From NCBI GenBank assembly GCA_963966275.1, contig CAWZYQ010000034.1:1-30366 (forward strand): a stretch of DNA of 30,366 bases, in the 5' to 3' direction. Origin of the DNA: UBA10427 sp003500135 (GTDB taxonomy: Bacteria; Bacteroidota; Bacteroidia; Cytophagales; Cyclobacteriaceae). The translations under genes were made by a program, and so were the position numbers. The first letter of the stretch is position 1. Each line of letters begins with the position of its first letter. Below the pieces are notes generated by a model. The model was not told where the DNA came from, did no database searches, and saw nothing but the letters and a program-made list of their open reading frames with translations. Shown piece by piece: positions 8,979 to 18,060 of the stretch.

Positions 8979-10694
8979 ATGACGATTATAAAAAAAATAT
9001 TTCTTTACCTGCTGGTTTTTTTGTTCCCACTTGGGCTTGTTAATGCACAGGATGGGGAAAAATTACAATATGAGGCCGATCAGCTTTCTGCCGGTAGCAA
9101 AAATGGCCAGTCTTATCAGTTGCTGAAGTACAATGTTAAGTTTACCAATAAGCAAACAATAATACATTGCGACTCCGCCTACTATTTCCGGAGAATAAAT
9201 ACACTGGAAGCCTTTGGCCGGGTGCGGATACTCGACCTTGAAGACTCTGTGACGATCACGGCGCGAAAACTGATTTATAACGGAAATAGCCGATTTGCCA
9301 ACCTTCGGCAAAACGTGCATTATGTAGATGATACCATTAATTTATATACGGACTTTCTGGATTACGACATGTTTAACCGGTCGGCGAAATACTACAATGG
9401 AGGTAAAATAAATGACGGTGTCAATACCCTGACAAGCGAAAGGTGTGATTACGATACAGAAACCCGGGTCGTATACTTCGAAGAAAATGTGGTGCTTAAC
9501 AATCCTAAATATGTGCTGGAAACTGAAAATCTTGAGTATAATTTAAATACTCGCATTGCCTTAATCACCAGTCCAAACACCATTACAACCAATGACGGAA
9601 CAGTACTCCACGCCGATCTCGGATCTGAATTTAATACGGTGCGTAAGACCTACGAATTTCTCGTAAGCCAGGTGGAAACGCCTAACTATATTTTAAAAGG
9701 CGACAAACTACAATTCGATGACCTAAAGCAGATCTACAAAGCCACCGGTAATGTAGAAATGATTGCCAAAGAAGAAAACGTCAAGCTTCTTGGTGATTTT
9801 GCCACTTACTGGAAAAAACGTGGAGAAACCAAAATCTGGGGCAAAGCGCTTATGAAAAGAGCCGTAAAACTTGATACATTGTTTCTAAGCGCCGACACAC
9901 TGGTATCGCTGGAGGATTCACTGCCCGAAAACAAAAGATTGCTGGCCTATTATGATGTGAAAATTTTCAAAAGCGACCTTCAAGGTAAATCCGACTCCCT
10001 TTCCTACGAACTGGCAGATTCCATCATTTATCTTTACCGGGACCCCATTCTTTGGAACAAAAACACACAGATCACAGCAGATTCCATGAACATTCGACTT
10101 GTAGATGGCGCCTTGGAAGAAATGCACAGCAATATCAACAGCTTCATAATAGCACAGGATAGCGCTGAAAATTTTAACCAGGTCAAAGGTCGTAAAATGA
10201 TCGCTTCATTTGAAAACAACTATTTACATAACGTTGATGTAAATGGTAACGGCGAAAGTATTTACTATGTCATAAAAGAGGAAACCAATGAAATGGTGGG
10301 CATGAATAAAATTATTTGCAGCGACATGAAAATGATTTTCGAAAATAATCAGGTAGATGAGATATCTTTTTATGTCAAACCGGAGGCTCAGTTTATTCCA
10401 CCGCATGAATTGAGGGAAGAACAGGAAAGGCTGAAGGATTTTCAATGGCGTGTTGATGAAAAGCCCACCCGTAGCGAGGTCACATACAGTGGCCACTGGA
10501 AAGAAGACAGCGCAGCAGCTTCTTTTTTGGAGAGCGCCTCGAATTTGTCCCCGGAATTACAGGAAAGCGTGGATAGTGCGCGTAGAGAAAAGGAAAAAAT
10601 ATCAAATACTGATCCTGAAAAAGAAATTCCGGTTGACAAGGCAAAGCTGGAAAAAGAAATTTTGGCTCCTGTTTCAAAAGAAAAACTTCCTTAA
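8979..10694 (+). CDS. OstA/LptA-like periplasmic protein
   Basis: A 571-aa protein with a signal peptide (MTIIKKIFLYLLVFLFPLGL, cleavage near VNAQ). The mature part is rich in short beta-strand repeats of the OstA/LptA jellyroll type, with repeated phrases such as IIHCDSAYYFRRINTLEAFG, LRQNVHYVDDT and YDTETRVVYFEENVVL. It is therefore likely part of the bridge that moves lipopolysaccharide across the periplasm, but it is much longer than E. coli LptA. The C-terminal 60 residues are highly charged (Lys/Glu) and low in complexity. It heads a plus-strand group with bamD, fitting a role in outer-membrane building. There is no LptD barrel in the window. Confidence 0.85.
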   Translation: MTIIKKIFLYLLVFLFPLGLVNAQDGEKLQYEADQLSAGSKNGQSYQLLKYNVKFTNKQTIIHCDSAYYFRRINTLEAFGRVRILDLEDSVTITARKLIYNGNSRFANLRQNVHYVDDTINLYTDFLDYDMFNRSAKYYNGGKINDGVNTLTSERCDYDTETRVVYFEENVVLNNPKYVLETENLEYNLNTRIALITSPNTITTNDGTVLHADLGSEFNTVRKTYEFLVSQVETPNYILKGDKLQFDDLKQIYKATGNVEMIAKEENVKLLGDFATYWKKRGETKIWGKALMKRAVKLDTLFLSADTLVSLEDSLPENKRLLAYYDVKIFKSDLQGKSDSLSYELADSIIYLYRDPILWNKNTQITADSMNIRLVDGALEEMHSNINSFIIAQDSAENFNQVKGRKMIASFENNYLHNVDVNGNGESIYYVIKEETNEMVGMNKIICSDMKMIFENNQVDEISFYVKPEAQFIPPHELREEQERLKDFQWRVDEKPTRSEVTYSGHWKEDSAAASFLESASNLSPELQESVDSARREKEKISNTDPEKEIPVDKAKLEKEILAPVSKEKLP

Positions 10695-10772
10695 TGCGTT
10701 TAATTAGTGATCACACACCAGTTTTTATGTAAACAGCTGGCAAACAGAATTGTAAAATAGTAGATAACACTC

Positions 10773-10780
10773 TATATTTG
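10773..10780 (+). promoter_or_regulatory. -7 promoter element (TATATTTG) for bamD
   Basis: A full match to TAnnTTTG ending only 7 nt before the bamD ATG. An ATTG at 10749-10752, 20 nt upstream, could serve as the -33 box. The spacing predicts a very short or absent 5' leader. Confidence 0.6.
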
Positions 10781-10787
10781 CAGCCTT

Positions 10788-11603
10788 ATGCGAAAAAGTA
10801 CCTTATTAATCAGCTTTGTGTTGGTGGCTTTCACCATGATCACCTCGTGCAGCAAGTTTCGAAAAATTCAAAAAAGCGACGACTGGCGGGTGAAGTACGA
10901 GGCTGCCATAGATTACTATGAAAACAAAGATTACTACAGAAGCATTATTCTTTTTGAAGATATAATGCCCTTTATACGAGGTACCGAAGAATCGGAGTTG
11001 GTACAGTTTTATTTTGCGTATGCCCACTACTACCAAAAGCAGTACATAATGAGCTCGCATTTATTCAAAACTTTTTACGATACGTACAGGAGAAGTTCCT
11101 ACGCCGAAGAAGCTTATTACATGTATGCTTATTCCTTGTATAAGCAGTCACCGGACCACAATCTTGACCAAACCAGCACCATTGAAGCCATCATCGCCCT
11201 GCAAAACTTTTTGAATAAGTACCCGGGAAGCGACAAAAGAAGCGAAGCTACCGATCTTATGGACAAGCTGAGATTAAAGCTGGAAACCAAGGCGTATGAA
11301 AATGCGAAGTTGTATTACGATCTTGGTATTTATAAATCAGCGTTGATAGCTATGGACAATTTTGAAAAAGACTATCCGGATTCCAAGCTCAACGAAGATA
11401 TACTTTATCTGAAAATCAAAACTGGTTATGACTTTGCTAAAGCCAGTATCCCATCGAAGCAAAAGGAAAGATACTACGATACTATTGAGCATTATGAAAC
11501 CTTTATCGACAAGTATCCGTCTTCAAAATACGTCAAAGAACTGGAGCAGGTGTATGCCAATAGCCTGGACCAGATTGAAAAATTAAAGGAAAATAATTTA
11601 TAA
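10788..11603 (+). CDS. bamD: outer-membrane assembly lipoprotein BamD
   Basis: A 271-aa lipoprotein of the BAM complex, which folds beta-barrels into the outer membrane. The N-terminal lipobox is ITSC with the lipidated Cys at residue 21. The rest is alpha-helical TPR-like repeats (YYENKDYYRSIILFEDIM, FAYAHYYQKQYIMSSHLFKT, ALQNFLNKYPGSDK, YETFIDKYPSSKY), the usual BamD layout. The length is typical. The rpoZ gene follows after 17 nt, with coaBC, the porD-like gene and recN beyond it, all in one direction. Confidence 0.93.
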   Translation: MRKSTLLISFVLVAFTMITSCSKFRKIQKSDDWRVKYEAAIDYYENKDYYRSIILFEDIMPFIRGTEESELVQFYFAYAHYYQKQYIMSSHLFKTFYDTYRRSSYAEEAYYMYAYSLYKQSPDHNLDQTSTIEAIIALQNFLNKYPGSDKRSEATDLMDKLRLKLETKAYENAKLYYDLGIYKSALIAMDNFEKDYPDSKLNEDILYLKIKTGYDFAKASIPSKQKERYYDTIEHYETFIDKYPSSKYVKELEQVYANSLDQIEKLKENNL

Positions 11604-11620
11604 CCAAAATATCATTCATT

Positions 11621-11929
11621 GTGAGTGCATCATTAATAACCAGAGATCTGGAAAAAATCGCAGAACCTACCGGAAACGTTTATGAATCCATTTCAATCAT
11701 TTCAAAGCGTTCGCGTCAGATTTCTGTAAATGTAAAAGAAGAACTCAACAGCAAACTTGCTGAATTTGCTACTACTGTTGACAACCTCGAGGAGATTTTC
11801 GAAAACAGAGAGCAAATTGAAATTTCAAAATTCTACGAGCGAATGCCAAAACCTACTACTATTGCTACTGAGGAGTTTTTGGCAGATGAGCTTGTTTATC
11901 GCTTGCCTGAGTCTGAGGAAGAAGAATAA
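11621..11929 (+). CDS. rpoZ: RNA polymerase omega / Rpb6-like subunit
   Basis: A 102-aa protein with the Bacteroidota type of omega sequence: NVYESISIISKRSRQISVNV near residues 19-38, the omega helix that clamps beta-prime, and the acidic tail LPESEEEE. It is predicted to help assemble RNA polymerase. The start is a GTG at 11621. It sits between bamD and coaBC, its usual place in this phylum and next to the gene order (omega-coaBC) seen in many bacteria. Confidence 0.9.
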   Translation: MSASLITRDLEKIAEPTGNVYESISIISKRSRQISVNVKEELNSKLAEFATTVDNLEEIFENREQIEISKFYERMPKPTTIATEEFLADELVYRLPESEEEE

Positions 11930-11934
11930 ACCTC

Positions 11935-13137
11935 ATGCTCAAGGGCAAAAAGATCTTAATTGGGGTATGTGGTAGCATAGCAGCCTACAAAACAGCTATG
12001 CTCACCCGCCTTTTGATCAAGCAAGGTGCTGAAGTTAAGATCATTATGACCAAAGCATCTAAAGAGTTTATCACACCGGTCACCTTATCAACTCTTTCTA
12101 AAAACCCCGTTCTTTCAGAGTTTTACAAGGACAATACAGGTCAGTGGAACAGCCATGTGGAGCTTGGCCTATGGGCCGACGCAATGATCATTGCACCCGC
12201 TTCGGCAAATACGATAGCTAAAATGGCCAATGGTCTTTGTGATAATTTATTAACCGCCGTTTATTTGTCGGCTCGATGCCCGGTATATCTGGCGCCGGCC
12301 ATGGATCTGGACATGTATCAGCATCCCGCCACTACTTCCAATTTGAAAACATTGGAAAAATATGGTAACAAGATCATTGCTGCCACCTACGGCGAATTAG
12401 CCAGCGGACTGGTAGGTGAAGGGCGCATGGCAGAACCGGAAGAAATTGTTGCGTATCTGGAAAGCAAATTAGATTCTAAGCACTATCCACTTGCTGGAAA
12501 AAAAGTATTAATTACCGCTGGTCCTACCTATGAATCTATAGATCCCGTACGTTTTATTGGAAATCATTCATCCGGCAAGATGGGCTACTCAATTGCAGAT
12601 GTCTTTGCCGAAAATGGTGCAGACGTTACGTTGGTGAGCGGGCCCAGCGAACAACACCTGGAAAATAAAAATATAAAACTGATTTCGGTGAAATCAGCCC
12701 ATGAAATGTACGAGGCTTGTCTGGAGCATTTTGAAAGCACTGATATAACCGTTCTTGCTGCCGCAGTTGCCGACTACCGCCCTGTAGAAATAGCTGATCA
12801 CAAGATCAAGAAAAAAGCCTCCAATATGGTATTGGACCTTGAGAAAACAGTCGATATTGCACAAAGCCTTGGTGAATTGAAGAAGAAAAACCAGTTCACA
12901 GTGGGGTTTGCCCTTGAAACGGAACAAGAGGACACGAATGCCGTAGAAAAACTAAATAGAAAACATTTTGATATCATTGTTCTAAACTCGCTAAATGACA
13001 AGGGAGCGGGTTTTGGATATGATACCAACCAAATAACGATTTTCGACACTTCAGGAGAAAAGATAGATTTTGAAATGAAATCAAAAAAAGAAGTGGCAAT
13101 AGATATTGTGAATGAAGTGATCAAAAGGCTGCCATAA
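11935..13137 (+). CDS. coaBC: bifunctional phosphopantothenoylcysteine decarboxylase / phosphopantothenate-cysteine ligase
   Basis: Two successive steps of coenzyme A synthesis in one 400-aa chain. The N-terminal flavoprotein CoaC part has GVCGSIAAYKTAML (10-23), the active-site His74 in NSHVELG, APASANTIAKMANG (87-100) and the substrate-recognition motif APAMDLDM. The C-terminal CoaB part has ITAGPTYESIDPVRFIGNHS with the nucleotide-binding GKMG, then AAAVADYRP and IKKK. The ATG is 5 nt after the rpoZ stop. The stop shares a base with the next start (TAATG), so the genes are translationally coupled. Confidence 0.97.
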   Translation: MLKGKKILIGVCGSIAAYKTAMLTRLLIKQGAEVKIIMTKASKEFITPVTLSTLSKNPVLSEFYKDNTGQWNSHVELGLWADAMIIAPASANTIAKMANGLCDNLLTAVYLSARCPVYLAPAMDLDMYQHPATTSNLKTLEKYGNKIIAATYGELASGLVGEGRMAEPEEIVAYLESKLDSKHYPLAGKKVLITAGPTYESIDPVRFIGNHSSGKMGYSIADVFAENGADVTLVSGPSEQHLENKNIKLISVKSAHEMYEACLEHFESTDITVLAAAVADYRPVEIADHKIKKKASNMVLDLEKTVDIAQSLGELKKKNQFTVGFALETEQEDTNAVEKLNRKHFDIIVLNSLNDKGAGFGYDTNQITIFDTSGEKIDFEMKSKKEVAIDIVNEVIKRLP

Positions 13138-14027
13138 TGCGGTATATTCTGATTTTTATCTTTTTTACATCCCTGACCTGGGATTCCCAGGCACAGGAAT
13201 TGTTTTGCAAAATTGTAGTCAATGGCGATCAGGTTCAAACGCAGGACAAGGTTATTTTCCGGGATATGGAGCAAGCCTTTACGCGTTTTATGAATGAACA
13301 GAAATGGACAGATAACACCTATGAACCCTTCGAACGCATAAAATGCAATCTGCTGATCACTGTGCAATCCATGCCATCAATTGGAAATTTCAGGGCTACG
13401 GCCCAGATCGTTTCGTCACGACCTGTTTACAATAGCAGCTATGAAAGCGTAATGCTTAATTATGCCGACCGTGACTGGGTATTCAATTACACCGAAGGCA
13501 GACCAATCATTTTTAATGAAAGCGGCTCAAACGACAACCTCACAGCCCTTTTGGCATTTTATGCATACATAATTATAGGTCTCGACCGCGATAGTTTTGA
13601 ACTCAATGCCGGGGCTCCATTCTATCAGACAGCACAGGAAATCGTGAATTTTTCGCAAGGTAGTGAACTGCCTGGCTGGCAACCTTATGATAGTAACAGA
13701 AATCGCTACTGGTTGCTTGAAAACCTTACTAACAATATTTTTCTTAACGTTCGTGAAGGAATCTACCGATATCACCGGCTTGGTCTTGATCGGATGATCA
13801 GCGAGCCTCAGGAAGCACGACAGGAGGTAATGATGATTCTTGAAGAGTTAAAAAAAGCAAATGACCTCAGGCCAAATGCTGAACTTACCATATCATTTTT
13901 TGATGCCAAGTCCGATGAGATCGTAGGCATTTTTCAGGAGGGTCAACCCGCATTAAAGCGTCAGGCTTACAATTTATTGGTGGAACTTAACCCTAAAAAT
14001 ACCGAAAAATACAAAACGATTTTGTAG
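13137..14027 (+). CDS. DUF4835 family protein, PorD-like (type IX secretion-associated)
   Basis: A 296-aa secreted protein with a signal peptide (MRYILIFIFFTSLTWDSQAQ). It begins ELFCKIVVNGDQVQ and holds the characteristic blocks RIKCNLLITV, ARP/SSRPVYNSSYESVMLN, NLTALLAFYAYIIIGLDRDS and the C-terminal ELNPKNTEKYKTIL. These match the DUF4835 family found beside coaBC and recN across Bacteroidota. That family is linked to PorD of the type IX secretion/gliding system; I recall this link and cannot check it here. The start overlaps the coaBC stop by one base. Confidence 0.85.
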   Translation: MRYILIFIFFTSLTWDSQAQELFCKIVVNGDQVQTQDKVIFRDMEQAFTRFMNEQKWTDNTYEPFERIKCNLLITVQSMPSIGNFRATAQIVSSRPVYNSSYESVMLNYADRDWVFNYTEGRPIIFNESGSNDNLTALLAFYAYIIIGLDRDSFELNAGAPFYQTAQEIVNFSQGSELPGWQPYDSNRNRYWLLENLTNNIFLNVREGIYRYHRLGLDRMISEPQEARQEVMMILEELKKANDLRPNAELTISFFDAKSDEIVGIFQEGQPALKRQAYNLLVELNPKNTEKYKTIL

Positions 14028-14088
14028 ATTTCCTCTGCTTTATTTGCTTTACACCTTAATCCAATTTTCGCGCTTTCATTAAAATATT

Positions 14089-15747
14089 ATGATCAGGCAT
14101 CTTGACATTAAGAACTATGCGCTTATTGAATCACTCGAGCTGACCCCCTCGCGCAAATTAAATACGATTACCGGTGAAACAGGTGCGGGTAAATCAATAA
14201 TGTTGGGTGCGATCGGTTTGCTTTTGGGCAACAGGGCCGATGTTAAAACACTGCTTCATGAAGATCAAAAATGCGTGGTTGAAGGTACTTTTGATATTAA
14301 ACCTTACCAACTCCAAGGTTTTTTCAATGAGTATGAACTGGATTATGATGATGATTGTATAATCAGACGAGAAATAAGCCCTTCCGGAAAATCACGTGCT
14401 TTTATAAACGATACCCCTGTTACTTTAGACATTCTCAAAACCCTGGGAAGCCGTCTGGTGGATATCCATTCACAAAATGAAACACTTCGCCTTGGAGCTA
14501 CACTTTACCAGCTCGAACTTGTTGATACTTATGCCGGCACTTCTCCTACTTTGAAAGAATACCAGGCCACTTTTGCAACCTATAATGCCGCCAGAAAAGA
14601 GTATGAAGATTTAAAAGCTGCCGCAGAAAATATGCGACAGGAAAGAGATTACCAACAGTTCCTCTTTGATGAACTGGATAAAGCCAACCTTTTGGCAGGT
14701 GAACAAAGTGAATTGGAAGAAGAGCAAAAGCTTGCTGAAAATGCTGAAGATATCAAAGTAAAGCTTCTAGAGAATGTGCAATTATTACGTGAATCAGAAG
14801 CGGCAGTTGATGTACAGTTGCAGACTGCACTACGAAACCTGGAATCCATTCAGGGGTTTTCAGGCCACCTGGCTGAGCTTAAAAAACGTCTGGAGCAAGC
14901 TTCCATAGAGATTAAAGATATTACTCAGGAAATAGAAAATGAAGAACAGCGCGTGGAATTCGATCAGGGCAAAGCCGAGTCCATTAATGAGAGATTGAGT
15001 TTAATATATCAATTACAGCAAAAGCATCAGGTACAAAGTGTGGAAGAATTGATTGGTATTCAGAAGTCGCTTGAAGAAAAACTGCTTAAAGTGGAGTCGC
15101 TTGATGATGAGCTTGCTAAACGCGAAACCGGAATGGAAGAAGCCTATGCCGCCATGATGGATATCGCCACTGCACTATCTGAACGACGAAAGTCTTCTCT
15201 CCCACCTTTCCGGGATGAACTTCTCAAACTAATAGCTGATCTTGGGATGCCCAATGCTTCGGTGGAGTTCCAGCATAAAAATATTGAACCGGGCATGGAA
15301 GGCATCGATGAAATAACGATTCTCTTCAGTGCAAATAAAGGCATAAAACCCGATCAACTTAAAAATGTGGCTTCAGGTGGTGAATTTTCTCGACTTATGT
15401 TTGCCATAAAATTTTTAATGGCAAGAAAATCGGCCATGCCCACCGTGATCTTCGATGAAATTGATTCCGGGATTTCGGGGGAAATCTCCCTGAAGATGGT
15501 CAATATGATGCAGGAAATGGCCACGAACCACCAGGTGGTGGTGATTACCCATTTACCGCAAATTGCTGCCCGGGGGCATCAGCATTACTATGTTTACAAA
15601 GACGAAGGGGCTCCAAAAACAGTGAGTAAGATCAGGCTATTGCTTGAACATGAACGCATAGAAGAAGTAGCCAAGATGATCGGTGGCGATCAACCTACCC
15701 GGGCGGCCCTTGAAAATGCCCGAGAACTACTGCAGCAAGCTGAATAG
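14089..15747 (+). CDS. recN: DNA repair ATPase RecN
   Basis: An SMC-like ATPase that acts early in recombinational repair of double-strand breaks. The 552-aa chain has Walker A GETGAGKS (residues 29-36) and a central coiled coil (roughly 150-380, rich in Glu/Lys/Leu and interrupted as in RecN). The C-terminal half carries the ABC signature VASGGEFSRLMFAIKFLMA, Walker B PTVIFDEIDSGISG and the switch HLPQIAARG. The start follows MIRHLDIKNYALIE, which is standard for the family. It lies 61 nt after the porD-like gene, last of this group. Confidence 0.97.
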   Translation: MIRHLDIKNYALIESLELTPSRKLNTITGETGAGKSIMLGAIGLLLGNRADVKTLLHEDQKCVVEGTFDIKPYQLQGFFNEYELDYDDDCIIRREISPSGKSRAFINDTPVTLDILKTLGSRLVDIHSQNETLRLGATLYQLELVDTYAGTSPTLKEYQATFATYNAARKEYEDLKAAAENMRQERDYQQFLFDELDKANLLAGEQSELEEEQKLAENAEDIKVKLLENVQLLRESEAAVDVQLQTALRNLESIQGFSGHLAELKKRLEQASIEIKDITQEIENEEQRVEFDQGKAESINERLSLIYQLQQKHQVQSVEELIGIQKSLEEKLLKVESLDDELAKRETGMEEAYAAMMDIATALSERRKSSLPPFRDELLKLIADLGMPNASVEFQHKNIEPGMEGIDEITILFSANKGIKPDQLKNVASGGEFSRLMFAIKFLMARKSAMPTVIFDEIDSGISGEISLKMVNMMQEMATNHQVVVITHLPQIAARGHQHYYVYKDEGAPKTVSKIRLLLEHERIEEVAKMIGGDQPTRAALENARELLQQAE

Positions 15748-15970
15748 ATTGTTAAAATCTGTTTTTCTGATTTTTATCATTTTTACTGCCTGTTAAAGCT
15801 ATTAACTTTTCGACCTAATTGAAAAAGCCAATTTTTCAAATTATTTAATATGGCGTGCTGCGGGCAGGAAATTTATTAAAAAAATTATATATTAAGGCTG
15901 CGGGAAAATTAGTAGTGAAATTTTTACAACCGAAGTAAAAACAACGTAAACGCAATAAATTTAGAGAACT

Positions 15971-16468
15971 ATGGCAAAAATCGGGATTTTTTACGGCTCG
16001 ACAGAGGGCAATACAGAAAATGTGGCAGAAATGATTGCAGGCGCCCTGGGCGATGCAGACCTACATGATGTGGATTCATCTTCAGCGGAAGATGTACAAC
16101 AGTATGATCAACTTATATTTGGTTGCCCCACCTGGGAAATAGGAGAATTACAGGAAGACTGGGAAACATTTATCGATGTACTGGATGACGTTGATTTTAG
16201 TGGTAAAAAAGTGGCCTACTTCGGGCTGGGCGATGCACAAGGTTATCCCGATACCTTTGTTGATGCTTTGGGAATAATACACGAAAGATTAAAAGATAAA
16301 GGCGCCTCATTTGTTGGATTCTGGCCGACTGATGAATATGAATATGACGCTTCAAAAGGAGAAATTAACGGAAAGTTTTTAGGGCTTGTTATCGATGAAG
16401 ATAATGAACCTGATTTAACAGAAGATCGCGTAAAGCGATGGACTGACCAACTCAAAAATGAGTTTTAG
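15971..16468 (+). CDS. fldA: flavodoxin (long-chain)
   Basis: A 165-aa FMN electron carrier that can replace ferredoxin. The phosphate loop GSTEGNT is at residues 9-15. The flanking FMN loops are PTWEIGELQEDWE, with the stacking Trp, and FGLGDAQGYPDTFVDALG. The length and the inserted beta-strand region put it in the long-chain class. It has its own 220-nt upstream spacer and a strong terminator, so it is probably a single-gene unit. The RNF operon starts about 190 nt downstream; a functional link is an inference. Confidence 0.94.
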   Translation: MAKIGIFYGSTEGNTENVAEMIAGALGDADLHDVDSSSAEDVQQYDQLIFGCPTWEIGELQEDWETFIDVLDDVDFSGKKVAYFGLGDAQGYPDTFVDALGIIHERLKDKGASFVGFWPTDEYEYDASKGEINGKFLGLVIDEDNEPDLTEDRVKRWTDQLKNEF

Positions 16469-16501
16469 TACAGTCCTTACGATTCCAGTTTAACCAATCT
16501 T

Positions 16502-16535
16502 AAAAAGCCCCGGGCAATCGGGGCTTTTTATTTTT
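16502..16535 (+). terminator. rho-independent terminator after flavodoxin
   Basis: The arms aaaaagcccc (16502-16511) and ggggcttttt (16520-16529) form a 10-bp stem with an 8-nt loop, followed by more T's (attttt). Confidence 0.9.
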
Positions 16536-16633
16536 CCACCCAATAGATTTTTCTATGCCTGTATGATGAAGTGCACTCTAAAACCTGATCGAAATCAATT
16601 TTTTTCTTAGCTGCACTGCCTACATTAGCGATA

Positions 16634-16641
16634 TACCTTTT
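16634..16641 (+). promoter_or_regulatory. possible -7 element of the rseC-rnf operon (TACCTTTT)
   Basis: Matches TAnnTTTG at 7 of 8 positions, 12 nt before the rseC ATG. No -33 box is evident. Confidence 0.3.
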
Positions 16642-16653
16642 GATGGATAAAAT

Positions 16654-17076
16654 ATGGCTGATAGCTTGATTAAGCATAGTGGAATTGTAAAAAACAAAGT
16701 CCGTGATCAACTGGAAATAGCGCTCATCAATGTAAGCGCCTGCAGTGCCTGTCATGCCAAATCATTGTGCAATGTTTCCGAAACCGACAATAAGGTGATT
16801 GAAATAATGGACCCTAAAAATTTATATCATGAAGGAGACCGGGTATCCTTACTTTTCAGTGAGACTCAGGGAATAAAGGCACTACTACTGGCATACGTTT
16901 ATCCATTCCTTGTATTGATGGCCGTATTGATAAGCTTGTGGGTCATTACCGAAAATGAGGCATTATCGGCCGGAGTAGCGTTGGGATCATTGGTGCCCTA
17001 TTATTTGATATTGGCACTTTTCAGAGAGAAGTGGAAAAAGGAATTTGAAATCAGGCTGGAGAAGCCGAAAAATTAG
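16654..17076 (+). CDS. rseC: RseC/SoxR-reducing-system family membrane protein
   Basis: A 140-aa inner-membrane protein. The N-terminal cytoplasmic part has the cysteine cluster CSACHAKSLC (about residues 29-38) typical of RseC. Two membrane helices follow (about 75-95 and 100-120), then a basic tail. In E. coli, RseC works with the Rsx/Rnf complex to keep SoxR reduced. In Bacteroidota an rseC-like gene usually heads the rnf operon, as here, 6 nt before rnfB. No SoxR is seen in the window, so a role in assembly or regulation of RNF is more likely. Confidence 0.88.
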   Translation: MADSLIKHSGIVKNKVRDQLEIALINVSACSACHAKSLCNVSETDNKVIEIMDPKNLYHEGDRVSLLFSETQGIKALLLAYVYPFLVLMAVLISLWVITENEALSAGVALGSLVPYYLILALFREKWKKEFEIRLEKPKN

Positions 17077-17082
17077 AACAGG

Positions 17083-18060
17083 ATGAGTCCAATCATCATT
17101 TATACCGTTATTGCATTGACGTCACTGGGTATCGTTGCAGCAGCGATATTGTTTTTTGTGGCCAAAAAATTTTATGTAAAGGAAAACCCAAAAATCGACG
17201 AGGTTGAAGAAGCGCTGCCCGCAACCAATTGTGGAGGATGCGGTCAACCTGGTTGCCGCGCTTTTGCTGAGGCCTGTGTAAATGCTGAAGATCTTTCAGA
17301 TTTATTTTGCCCGGTAGGAGGCAACGAAACCATGCAGAATGTCGCCAAAATTCTGGGCCTTGAAGTAGAAGAGCGCGAACCATACATCGCGGTAGTACGT
17401 TGTAACGGTTCTTTTGAACACCGCCCGCGAACCTCAAATTATGAAGGAGCGCCAAACTGCACCATAGCCGCAAATCTTTATGGAGGAGAAACCGGATGTA
17501 CCTATGGCTGTCTGGGCTTGGGCGAATGTGTGGATGCCTGCGACTTCGACGCCATGTACATGGATGAAACTACCGGATTGCCGGTGGTAATTCCCGATAA
17601 GTGTACAGCTTGCAATGCCTGCGTAACAGCTTGTCCAAAAAACATTATTGAGCTCAGGCCGAAAGGCAAACGCGACCGACGTATTTTTGTTTCCTGTATT
17701 AATGAAGATCGTGGAGGTAAGCGAGACTGTGAAGTGGGATGTACAGGATGTACCGCATGTGAAAAAGAGTGTAAATTTGGTGCTATTAGTTTTATCAGAC
17801 ACCTCGCTTATATAGACCCTGAAAAGTGTCGTTTATGCCGTAAATGCGTTGACGTTTGTAAACCGGGTTCTATACACGAAATCAACTTCCCTCCTAAGAA
17901 GAAAAAACCTCCAAAGGAAAAAGTAGCTGCCAAAGAGAAACAAATAGAAAAACTTGAAGCAGAGGTCGAAAATCCCAATGTCGATAAGTTGGTAGTGGAA
18001 AAGAAAAATATTGATGTATTGAAAAAATCTTCAGGAATAAGTGACGATAAGGATGAGTAA
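17083..18060 (+). CDS. rnfB: RNF complex subunit RnfB, polyferredoxin
   Basis: Entry point for electrons from ferredoxin in the RNF complex. The 325-aa chain has an N-terminal membrane helix (residues 4-27). The [4Fe-4S] domain CGGCGQPGC has C50, C53, C58 and C76. A long Cys-rich part follows, with two classical CX2CX2CX3C groups (C174-C184 and C249-C259) and further Cys groups around 139-153 and 216-230. It is thus the long, multi-cluster form rather than the short E. coli RsxB. The last 60 residues are Lys/Glu-rich. It overlaps rnfC by 8 nt (ATGAGTAA). Confidence 0.96.
   Translation: MSPIIIYTVIALTSLGIVAAAILFFVAKKFYVKENPKIDEVEEALPATNCGGCGQPGCRAFAEACVNAEDLSDLFCPVGGNETMQNVAKILGLEVEEREPYIAVVRCNGSFEHRPRTSNYEGAPNCTIAANLYGGETGCTYGCLGLGECVDACDFDAMYMDETTGLPVVIPDKCTACNACVTACPKNIIELRPKGKRDRRIFVSCINEDRGGKRDCEVGCTGCTACEKECKFGAISFIRHLAYIDPEKCRLCRKCVDVCKPGSIHEINFPPKKKKPPKEKVAAKEKQIEKLEAEVENPNVDKLVVEKKNIDVLKKSSGISDDKDE

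Noticed and set aside
13137..13367. Minus-strand frames overlapping coaBC and the porD-like gene
   Set aside because: Long only because of codon bias on the other strand; both plus-strand genes there are certain.
15841..15915. Two copies of gctgcggg about 50 nt apart before the flavodoxin gene
   Set aside because: Short imperfect direct repeat in an AT-rich spacer; likely chance.
16528..16755. A 75-codon minus-strand frame after the flavodoxin terminator, ending VLECTSSYRHRKIYWVEK
   Set aside because: Its N-terminal third is antisense to rseC and it has no promoter or ribosome site. The last 40 residues look mildly protein-like and could be a remnant, but nothing supports a gene.
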